From: CAZMGB01 sp964565775
GTDB taxonomy: Bacteria; Chloroflexota; Dehalococcoidia; DSTF01; JALHUB01
Assembly (NCBI GenBank): GCA_964565775.1
Contig: CAZMGB010000035.1
Location: 1 to 7,570 of the forward strand
Length of the DNA: 7,570 nt
Direction: 5' to 3'
Part shown: positions 1 through 4,669 of the stretch, in pieces
Numbering within the stretch: the first letter of the stretch is position 1
How the letters are laid out: every line of letters starts with the position of its first letter
Position numbers and translations under genes: made by a program
The notes under the pieces: generated by a model
What the model saw: the letters and a program-made list of their open reading frames with translations, nothing else
Databases searched by the model: none
Told to the model about the DNA's origin: nothing

Positions 1-43
1 TGTCGAGTTATTCTGTTCATGACCATCAGGTCTGCTCGGTAGA

Positions 44-115
44 GCAGGGCTGAAGCCCTGCAGCTACGGCGAACCACAGCTACGGCGAACTCGCCTACGG
101 CTAGCGAAGCGCTAC
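44..115 (-). repeat. Cluster of GTAG-type REP-like palindromes after cysK
   Basis: Four CTAC tetranucleotides (GTAG on the minus strand) begin at 64, 80, 95 and 112, spaced 16, 15 and 17 bases. The last overlaps the cysK stop codon. Two are followed, on the minus strand, by clear dyads: 44-61 is an 8-bp stem (GCAGGGCT/AGCCCTGC) around a GA dinucleotide, and GGCGA/TCGCC lies near 85-96. The 14-mer CAGCTACGGCGAAC occurs exactly at 61-74 and again at 77-90. A GTAG followed by a palindrome is the known layout of REP sequences mobilised by RAYT proteins, and a RAYT gene lies about 2 kb away. The 44-61 hairpin could also help end the cysK transcript, but no T tract follows it on the minus strand. 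Confidence 0.6.
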
Positions 116-1056
116 ACAATGACGCTCAGATATCGCTCCCCTGTATCGGGCAGGACGGTGACGACGCGCTTGCCTGCGCCGAGGCGCCGCGCGATCTCCA
201 AGGCGGCGAAGACGTTGGCCCCCGACGAGACGCCCACCATCAACCCTTCCTCCTTGGTCAGGCGCTTCGCGAACTCAAAGGCATCCTCATCCCCCACAGC
301 GATGAGCTCGTCGTAGACGCCTCGATTCAGCACCGAAGGCACGAAGCTGGCGCCGATGCCCTGAATGCGGTGCGGGCCCGCCTTGCCCCCACCCAGAACA
401 GGCGAGCGGGCCGGCTCCACCGCCACGACGAGAATATCGCGGTTCGTCTCTTTCAGCACCTCGCCGACGCCGGTGATGGTGCCGCCCGTTCCCACGCCCG
501 CTACGAAGGCGTCCAGCCGGCCCCCGGTGGCACGCAGGATCTCGCGCGCCGTCGTGCGACGGTGGATCTCAGGGTTGGCGGGGTTATCGAACTGCTGCGG
601 CATGAAGTAGCCGTGGTTCTTCTCCAGCAGCTCCCGGGCGGCGTGGACGGCGCCACTCATGCCCTCTATGGCCGGGGTCAGGATCACCTCGGCGCCGTAG
701 CGGGCAAGGAGCTTGCGCGCCTCCACTCTCATATTCTCGGGCATGGTGACGATGAGGTGGTAGCCCTTGACCGCGGCCACCATCGCCAGCCCGACACCCG
801 TGTTGCCGCTGGTGGGCTCGACGATGGTGTCGCCGGGCTTCAGGAGCCCGCGCTCCTCGGCGTCCTCAATCATGCTGACGGCAATGCGATCCTTCACGCT
901 GCCGGCCGGGTTGCGCGACTCCACCTTCGCGAGAACCTCCGCCCAGCCGGGCTCCACCAGACGGTGAATACGCACCAGCGGCGTGTTGCCGACCAGCTCG
1001 AGGACGCTGTCGGCAACGAGGTCAATAGCTTCCGTTTGCGCCTGAGGTCCAGCCAT
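112..1056 (-). CDS. cysK: Cysteine synthase (O-acetylserine sulfhydrylase), CysK/CysM family
   Basis: This PLP-dependent cytoplasmic enzyme makes cysteine from an activated serine and a sulfur donor, normally O-acetylserine plus sulfide. Family motifs are intact over 314 residues, the usual length: NTPLVRI near 24-30, the PLP lysine in GSVKDR (K55), the substrate loop TSGNTG (82-87), the phosphate-binding GTGGTITG, and LPDTGERY near the C-terminus. I start it at ATG 1056 because AGGAGG lies six bases upstream on the minus strand. A TTG at 1071, which would add five residues, runs straight into that ribosome-binding site. The gene follows the Rrf2 regulator after 11 bases, so the two form an operon and the regulator probably controls it. 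A member using a thiocarboxylated carrier protein instead of sulfide (the M. tuberculosis CysM type) cannot be excluded, since a MoaD-like carrier is nearby. CysK as opposed to CysM is the less certain part of the name. Confidence 0.95.
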   Translation of the reverse strand: MAGPQAQTEAIDLVADSVLELVGNTPLVRIHRLVEPGWAEVLAKVESRNPAGSVKDRIAVSMIEDAEERGLLKPGDTIVEPTSGNTGVGLAMVAAVKGYHLIVTMPENMRVEARKLLARYGAEVILTPAIEGMSGAVHAARELLEKNHGYFMPQQFDNPANPEIHRRTTAREILRATGGRLDAFVAGVGTGGTITGVGEVLKETNRDILVVAVEPARSPVLGGGKAGPHRIQGIGASFVPSVLNRGVYDELIAVGDEDAFEFAKRLTKEEGLMVGVSSGANVFAALEIARRLGAGKRVVTVLPDTGERYLSVIV

Positions 1057-1067
1057 GACTGTCCTCC

Positions 1068-1505
1068 TCAAATGGAGTAGCGACCGCCGCCATCGCTATG
1101 CTCGCGCTCTCTCGCCGCCAGCTCGCCGATGCTGACGCTATCCAGTATCTTGAGCGTCGCATCCTGGACCGCCTGGTAGACCTCTCGCTGGGCACAACCC
1201 AGTTTGCCGCAGCCGTTGGGCTCATCCAGGCAACTGGCGGGCGAAAGGGAGCCCTCGAGCGCCGTCAGGACTTCGCTGAGCTTGACCTCGTAGGGCTCGC
1301 GGATCAGAGCGTGGCCGCCCTGGGGTCCGCGCACGCTGCGAATGAAGCCGGCGCGTCGCAGTGTCGTAAGTAGCTGGTCCAGGTAAGGCTCCGGGATCTC
1401 CTGTCGAGCGGCGATCTCGGCGCTCTGGAGAGGCCCCTCACCGTAGTGATGGGCCAGCTCGACGAGCGCCCGCACGCCGTAGTCGCCCTTGGTTGAGATT
1501 CGCAT
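1068..1505 (-). CDS. Rrf2-family transcriptional regulator with three cysteines
   Basis: A 145-residue DNA-binding protein of the Rrf2 family (IscR, CymR, NsrR relatives). An N-terminal winged helix-turn-helix covers about residues 1-70: it opens MRISTKGDYGVRAL, has the recognition region IPEPYLDQLLTTLRRAGF at 37-54, and the wing VRGPQGGHAL at 58-67. Cysteines 92, 99 and 104 sit where IscR has its Fe-S ligands (92, 98, 104), so Fe-S or redox sensing is plausible; CymR-type cysteine regulators lack them. ATG 1505 has GAGG four bases upstream. The stop codon at 1068-1070 lies next to the ribosome-binding site of cysK, which argues for translational coupling. The likely role is control of cysteine synthesis in response to Fe-S, redox or cysteine status, and probably of its own promoter. 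The target is inferred from position only. Confidence 0.92.
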   Translation of the reverse strand: MRISTKGDYGVRALVELAHHYGEGPLQSAEIAARQEIPEPYLDQLLTTLRRAGFIRSVRGPQGGHALIREPYEVKLSEVLTALEGSLSPASCLDEPNGCGKLGCAQREVYQAVQDATLKILDSVSIGELAAREREHSDGGGRYSI

Positions 1506-1545
1506 CTCGCCTCACGCCGGACAAAGTTAACTAATTCCATCAACA

Positions 1546-1575
1546 ATTGTAGCATAGCGTCGGCCGAACATTCAA
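1546..1575 (-). promoter_or_regulatory. Predicted sigma-70 promoter of the Rrf2-cysK operon
   Basis: Read on the minus strand, TTGAAT (1575-1570) is followed after 18 bases by TACAAT (1551-1546), four and five matches to consensus. Transcription would begin near 1539, about 34 bases before the regulator's ATG. The 8-bp palindrome AGTTAACT at 1525-1532 lies just downstream of that start, where a repressor could block elongation, so it is a candidate operator for the Rrf2 protein. The operator idea is inference; I do not recognise a known Rrf2 site. Confidence 0.55.
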
Positions 1576-1762
1576 TATGAATCAGCAGACAGCGAGTACA
1601 GAGACGGCTGCGCCTCAGGCGGTGCACTGACCCTGGTTCATTCCCTGAGATAGCCGCTGCCCACGCGCCGGACGTCATCCAGGAAGGGCCCCCTTCGCGG
1701 CGGTCGCTCCTGCAGCGCTTTTGCTGACTACGTGAGACCTGGCGGGACGCGGAGAGGCAACC

Positions 1763-1801
1763 CTAGCGGGCCGTCCATTTCGGCATCGGACGACCCGCTA
1801 G
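1763..1801. repeat. 14-bp inverted repeat downstream of the moaD-like gene
   Basis: Arms 1763-1776 and 1788-1801 are complementary over 14 bases with one mismatch, around an 11-base loop, and both ends carry CTAG. It lies 32 bases beyond the moaD-like stop codon in a gap of about 330 bases (1506-1832) that holds no convincing gene. It could end transcription of the moaD-like gene, but no T tract follows on the minus strand, so a factor-dependent terminator, RNA-stabilising hairpin or protein site is equally possible. Between it and the promoter at 1575 I see nothing further. Confidence 0.55.
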
Positions 1802-1832
1802 ACCGCCGCGTTCCCAGCGGATGGTTGCTGCG

Positions 1833-2126
1833 TCAAACTGGGAGTCTCTGTGAGCCGCCGGCGACAGCGGGCACGATGCTCACCTCGTCGTCGGCCTTGA
1901 GGGCCGTCTGCAGGCCCGAGAGGAAACGGACGTCCTCGCCGTTGACGTAGACGTTCACGAAGCGTCTAATTTCGCCGCTCTCGTCGCAGAGCCGCTCCTT
2001 GAGACCGGGGTAACTCCGCTCAAGGCCGTCGATGCATTCGAGCAGGTTACCGCCGTTGCCGGTAACCAGCTCTTGGTCGCCGGTGAGCTTGCGCAGAGGC
2101 CCGGGGATACGAACCTTAACGCTCAA
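1833..2126 (-). CDS. MoaD/ThiS-family ubiquitin-like sulfur carrier with C-terminal tail
   Basis: A 97-residue beta-grasp protein of the MoaD/ThiS family. It opens SVKVRIPGPLRKLTG, has ERSYPGLKERLCDESGEIRR near 36-55 and FVNVYVNGEDVRFL at 56-69, and ends VSIVPAVAGG, the signature of carriers whose terminal Gly-Gly is adenylated and converted to a thiocarboxylate. The Gly-Gly is at 90-91 but six more residues (SQRLPV) follow, so it should need trimming, as known for QbsE-type carriers matured by a JAMM protease. No such protease or E1-like enzyme is in this window. The frame has a TAG just upstream, so the TTG at 2126 is the only reasonable start; AGGAG and GGAGG lie before it, inside the 3' end of the RAYT gene, which it overlaps by 11 bases. 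With cysK, NIL and thrC as neighbours, a role in amino acid sulfur transfer is likelier than molybdopterin synthesis, which has no gene here. Confidence 0.85.
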   Translation of the reverse strand: MSVKVRIPGPLRKLTGDQELVTGNGGNLLECIDGLERSYPGLKERLCDESGEIRRFVNVYVNGEDVRFLSGLQTALKADDEVSIVPAVAGGSQRLPV

Positions 2127-2664
2127 GATCTCCTACCTCCATTGATGTCCTGCGGTCGTGCGCCGGGCCGAGGTCAGACCACACGAGCGAACCAGCGTTG
2201 GCATAATGTCCCGGCTCGTCGGTGAGGCCCGCCCGCACGGGATTGGCGATGATGTATTCGGCTATCACACGTACATCCTCTTCGGCCCTGAGGACACGGT
2301 CATAGTAGCTCTTCTGCCAGAGCGCCGTAGGGGAGGCCTTCAGGCCTCCCGCCCGGTAGCGGTTGAGGAACCACCAACCGGTGTGCTGCTTGAAGCGTTT
2401 CACGAAGTCCACCAGATCTGAGTTGTCCGTCTCGCCGCCAACCAACAGATGCACGTGATCCGGCATGAAACAGTAGGCGTAGACCGAAAAGCCGCACCCG
2501 TCGGCTGCGCTTGCCAAGCACTTCAGGCAGTACCGGGCGAGCACGTCTTCTCGAAACCAGGGGCGACGGCTATGAGTGGCGAGCGTCAGGGAGTACGCCT
2601 GTCGTCCCTTGTAGACTTCCAGGGGCAGGCGGTTTCGCTTGCGTACTGGAAGGCTGCCTGCCAT
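2116..2664 (-). CDS. REP-associated tyrosine transposase (RAYT, Y1/IS200-like family)
   Basis: This 182-residue single-strand DNA transposase-like protein is related to IS200/IS605 TnpA and is known in other bacteria to act on REP palindromes. Diagnostic segments are RKRNRLPLEVYKGRQAYSLTL near 8-28, the metal-binding HVH in MPDHVHLL (70-72), VKRFKQHTG (88-95), a tyrosine pair in LWQKSYYDRVLR (120-121; one is probably catalytic) and EYIIANPVRAGL (136-147). Between the KQHTGWWF helix and LWQ lies AGGLKASPT (105-113), encoded by a copy of the REP palindrome found next to the gene. This looks like an insertion that kept the frame open. The start ATG has no good ribosome-binding site. The last 11 bases overlap the moaD-like gene, and the tail past about residue 160 is not typical of the family. 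It sits between NIL and moaD-like genes on the same strand, with a REP array just upstream. The catalytic residues look intact; activity is unknown. Confidence 0.92.
   Translation of the reverse strand: MAGSLPVRKRNRLPLEVYKGRQAYSLTLATHSRRPWFREDVLARYCLKCLASAADGCGFSVYAYCFMPDHVHLLVGGETDNSDLVDFVKRFKQHTGWWFLNRYRAGGLKASPTALWQKSYYDRVLRAEEDVRVIAEYIIANPVRAGLTDEPGHYANAGSLVWSDLGPAHDRRTSMEVGDLER
2327..2350 (+). repeat. REP palindrome with 5' GTAG, inside the RAYT gene
   Basis: GTAG at 2327-2330 is followed directly by GGGAGGCCTTCAGGCCTCCC (2331-2350), a 9-bp perfect stem around TC. It is the exact reverse complement of array unit 4 at 2863-2882. On the coding strand it supplies the residues around GGLKASP of the transposase. 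GTAG plus palindrome is the canonical RAYT substrate layout. Confidence 0.85.
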
Positions 2665-2677
2665 CGCTGCTGAACGA

Positions 2678-2886
2678 GGGAGGCTTGAAGCCTGCCTGCC
2701 GACAGGCGGGACCTCCCTTGCGCCGACTCTCTTATCAGCGGGAGGCCTGAAGCCTGCCTGCCGACAGGCGGGGCCTCCCCTACGTCCCTTGTTTCTTTGC
2801 GGGAGGCCTGAAGCCTGCCTGCCGACAGGCGGGACCTCCCTTGCGCTGACTTTCTTTTCGGCGGGAGGCCTGAAGGCCTCCCCTAC
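2678..2886 (-). repeat. REP array upstream of the RAYT gene (three composite units, one simple)
   Basis: Units lie at 2678-2717, 2740-2779, 2801-2840 (40 bp each) and 2863-2882 (20 bp), with a 61-62 bp period. The short unit GGGAGGCCTGAAGGCCTCCC is a bare hairpin followed by CTAC (GTAG on the minus strand). The 40-bp units have the same 13-base left and 7-base right parts, with small changes, split by exactly 20 bases: CCTGCCTGCCGACAGGCGGG. That segment holds its own stem (GCCTG/CAGGC). Units 2 and 4 keep the CTAC; units 1 and 3 have TTGC instead. The spacers after units 1 and 3 agree at 18 of 22 positions, while the spacer after unit 2 differs. The array fills the gap between the NIL stop codon and the RAYT start. 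Confidence 0.9.
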
Positions 2887-2900
2887 ATGTCTCCCCTACA

Positions 2901-3143
2901 TCATCCCTCGACGATGTCACCCTCCACGGGGTCGACGCGAACCCCTTTGGCGGTGACCCATTCGATGCCGCGCTCGATTTCCTGAAGGTCGCCCTCCATT
3001 TCGAGCACCACCCAGCCGCGATCCTCGGTGACGTCCGCGCGGCGGATGTTGGTCACCACATCGAAGTCCTTGCCGAGCTGGTAGATGATGGGCAAGGTGA
3101 TGAGCTCCTGGGGAAAGGTGAACTTGACTCGCTGCTTTGCCAT
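2901..3143 (-). CDS. Free-standing NIL-domain protein
   Basis: An 80-residue protein that is essentially one NIL domain (about 75 residues), the ACT-like ferredoxin-fold module also found at the C-terminus of methionine transporter ATPases (MetN) and in sulfur-related proteins with ferredoxin domains. Visible features are VKFTFPQELITLPIIYQLGKDFDVVTNIRRADV at about 6-38 and GWVVLEMEGD at 43-52, followed by IERGIEWVTAKGVRVDPVEGD. No signal peptide or membrane segment is seen, and there is no fused ABC or ferredoxin domain. ATG 3143 has GGAGG four bases upstream. It follows the thrC-like gene after 33 bases, so they are co-transcribed. NIL in MetN senses methionine; in free-standing form a role as ligand sensor or subunit for homocysteine or methionine metabolism is inferred. 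Confidence 0.88.
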   Translation of the reverse strand: MAKQRVKFTFPQELITLPIIYQLGKDFDVVTNIRRADVTEDRGWVVLEMEGDLQEIERGIEWVTAKGVRVDPVEGDIVEG

Positions 3144-3176
3144 CTCTCCTCCACTTTCCGGCCCTCGCCCGCGGGC

Positions 3177-4427
3177 TCAGCCGCCCGCGGCAAGGGCCTC
3201 CTGTCGCTCGCTCTTCACCTGCTCGAACGACGCGAGCGTCGGCTCGATTCGCAGGGGCTCGGCGAGACGGTCCTGCACCGCCTCCTGGGTCTTCAGGCCC
3301 GAGCCCGTGATGAAGGCCACCACCAGGTCGTCGCGGCCGACCGTGCCGGACTCCACCAGGCGACGCAAACCGGCGACTACGACGCCGCCCGCCGTCTCAG
3401 CGAAGACCCCTTCGCTCTCGGCGAGGAGCTTCATGCCCGCCACCGTCTCGTCGTCGCTCACGGCCACCGCCGCACCGCCTGAATCGGCCATCGTGCGCAG
3501 CGCGTAGTAGCCGTCGGCAGGGTTGCCGATGGCCAGCGACTTGGCGATCGTTTTGGGCTTCACTGGCCGGATGTTCGGCGTCCCGGCCTGCCAGGCGCTG
3601 GCGATGGGCGAGCAGCCGGCGGCTTGGGCGCCCGACATCTTCGTCTGCACACTGTCGATGAGCCATAGCTTAGCGAGTTCGTTCAGACCTTTCCAGATCT
3701 TTGTGAACAGGGAACCGCTGGCCATGGGCACGATGCAGTGGTCGGGAGCGCGCCAGCCGAGCTGTTCGCAGACCTCGTAGGCAAGGGTCTTGCTGCCCTC
3801 GGCGTAGTAGGGGCGGACGTTGATGTTGACGAAGGCCCAGTTGTACCTGTCGGCGAGCTCGGAGCAGAGGCGATTGACCTCGTCGTAGCTGCCGTCCACG
3901 GCCACCAAAGTGGCGCCGTAGACGGCGGAGCCGAGTAGCTTCCCCGCCTCCAGGTCGGCCGGCACGAAGACGAAGGCGTCCATGCCCGCCTTGGCCGCGT
4001 GCGCCGATACGCTGTTGGCGAGATTGCCGGTCGAGGCGCAGGCCAGCGTATCGAAACCAAACTGGCGGGCCTTGCTGCTGGCCACGGCCACGACGCGGTC
4101 CTTGAATGACCAGGTAGGGTTGACGCAGTCGTTCTTGACGTAGAGATGTCTGAGTCCCAGCTCCTCGCCCAGGTTGCGGGCGCGCATGAGCGGCGTGAAG
4201 CCGGCGCTGAGGTCGACGGCGGCCTCGGGGTCACAGGGCAAGAAGTCACGGTAGCGCCAGAGCGATAGCGGCCCCCGCTCGATGCTCTCGCGGCTCACGA
4301 CCTTGCGCATCGCCTCGTGGTCGTAGGCGACATCGAGGGGCCCGAAGCAAAACTCGCAGACGTGGATGGGATCTAGAGGATATTCGCGCGCGCACTCGCG
4401 GCAGCGAAGCGCTTTGGCATAGGACAT
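3177..4427 (-). CDS. thrC: Threonine synthase-like PLP enzyme with N-terminal zinc ribbon
   Basis: A 416-residue PLP fold-type II enzyme, normally converting O-phosphohomoserine to threonine. An N-terminal zinc ribbon has CREC (9-12) and CEFC (24-27). Then come GFTPLMRARNLG (76-87), the PLP lysine in NPTWSFKDRV (K109), the phosphate-binding ASTGNLANS loop, the glycine-rich PMASGSLFTK segment, and TGSGLKT near the C-terminus. I chose ATG 4427, with GAGGT eight bases upstream; a GTG at 4448, seven residues earlier, lies against a hairpin and has no ribosome-binding site. The NIL gene follows after 33 bases and the moaD-like carrier lies further on, so the enzyme may work in sulfur amino acid synthesis from O-phosphohomoserine, or may be ordinary threonine synthase in a mixed operon. 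Sequence reading alone cannot separate these, so the symbol is given for the family. Confidence 0.88.
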   Translation of the reverse strand: MSYAKALRCRECAREYPLDPIHVCEFCFGPLDVAYDHEAMRKVVSRESIERGPLSLWRYRDFLPCDPEAAVDLSAGFTPLMRARNLGEELGLRHLYVKNDCVNPTWSFKDRVVAVASSKARQFGFDTLACASTGNLANSVSAHAAKAGMDAFVFVPADLEAGKLLGSAVYGATLVAVDGSYDEVNRLCSELADRYNWAFVNINVRPYYAEGSKTLAYEVCEQLGWRAPDHCIVPMASGSLFTKIWKGLNELAKLWLIDSVQTKMSGAQAAGCSPIASAWQAGTPNIRPVKPKTIAKSLAIGNPADGYYALRTMADSGGAAVAVSDDETVAGMKLLAESEGVFAETAGGVVVAGLRRLVESGTVGRDDLVVAFITGSGLKTQEAVQDRLAEPLRIEPTLASFEQVKSERQEALAAGG

Positions 4428-4449
4428 GATGGCGTACCTCGTCTTCACA

Positions 4450-4506
4450 CCCGCCTGAGGCGGGCGAGATTCCGCTAGGTGTGGGGAGGCCCGACTTGCT
4501 CGGGCC
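4450..4506 (-). promoter_or_regulatory. Two hairpins in the thrC leader
   Basis: In the roughly 135-base leader before thrC, 4488-4506 forms a 7-bp stem (GGCCCGA/TCGGGCC) with a 5-base loop, and 4450-4464 is a CCCGCC/GGCGGG stem with a 3-base loop. The second ends about 10 bases before the thrC ribosome-binding site. Neither is followed by a T tract on the minus strand, so translational control or RNA stability fits better than intrinsic termination. I find no T-box sequence or SAM riboswitch pattern. Confidence 0.4.
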
Positions 4507-4534
4507 GGCGCATCGCCATCATTGCCGTATTCAT
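4475..4534 (-). CDS. Possible 19-residue leader peptide upstream of thrC
   Basis: A short open frame on the minus strand encodes MNTAMMAMRRPEQVGPPHT and stops at TAG 4477-4475, before the hairpin at 4450-4464. Four of its first eight residues are methionine and one is threonine. Its 3' end overlaps the hairpin at 4488-4506. Methionine or threonine codons in a leader would fit attenuation by the amino acid the operon makes. No ribosome-binding site is visible, and TATTAT overlapping its start could instead be a -10 element. This is a weak call, included because of its position and composition. Confidence 0.25.
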   Translation of the reverse strand: MNTAMMAMRRPEQVGPPHT

Positions 4535-4569
4535 AATAGAGAAGTATCGGCTGTTCGGTTGTAGCGATG

Positions 4570-4599
4570 AGGGTAGCACAGGGCGCTTTCTTCTGTCAA
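4570..4599 (-). promoter_or_regulatory. Predicted promoter of the thrC-NIL operon
   Basis: On the minus strand a perfect TTGACA (4599-4594) is followed after 18 bases by TACCCT (4575-4570), a weak -10. Transcription would start near 4563, giving a leader of about 135 bases. An alternative -10, TATTAT at 4538-4533, has no good -35. The site is back to back with the folP promoter. Confidence 0.5.
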
Positions 4600-4609
4600 C
4601 GCGACTCTC

Positions 4610-4638
4610 TTCACCCTCCCATCCGCCCGTGCTAGAAT
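4610..4638 (+). promoter_or_regulatory. Predicted promoter of folP-folK
   Basis: TTCACC (4610-4615) and TAGAAT (4633-4638) are separated by 17 bases, with four and five matches to consensus. Transcription would begin near 4645, about 25 bases before the folP ATG. It faces away from the thrC promoter, whose -35 lies only 10 bases off, so binding at one may affect the other. Confidence 0.6.
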
Positions 4639-4669
4639 CCGTCCTGCCACATCACTGCGGGAGATCGCG

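Noticed and set aside
370..1080. 236-residue open frame on the plus strand opposite cysK
   Set aside because: It is antisense to an intact cysK with all family motifs and has the composition of a GC-rich shadow frame.
1304..1678. 124-residue minus-strand frame over the Rrf2 start and promoter
   Set aside because: It overlaps the regulator in another frame and has no family resemblance or ribosome-binding site.
2678..2886. Possible CRISPR array because of regular 61-62 bp units
   Set aside because: The repeats are palindromic REP hairpins, the spacers are 21-22 bases and two are near-identical, and no cas gene is present.
2639..2956. Plus-strand open frame with repeated peptide GGLKPACRQAGPP
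   Set aside because: The repeated peptide is the translation of the REP array; there is no plausible start signal, and it runs opposite the NIL and RAYT ends.
4428..4563. T-box or SAM riboswitch in the thrC leader
   Set aside because: No T-box sequence (AGGGTGGNACCGCG type) and no recognisable SAM core; only two simple hairpins.
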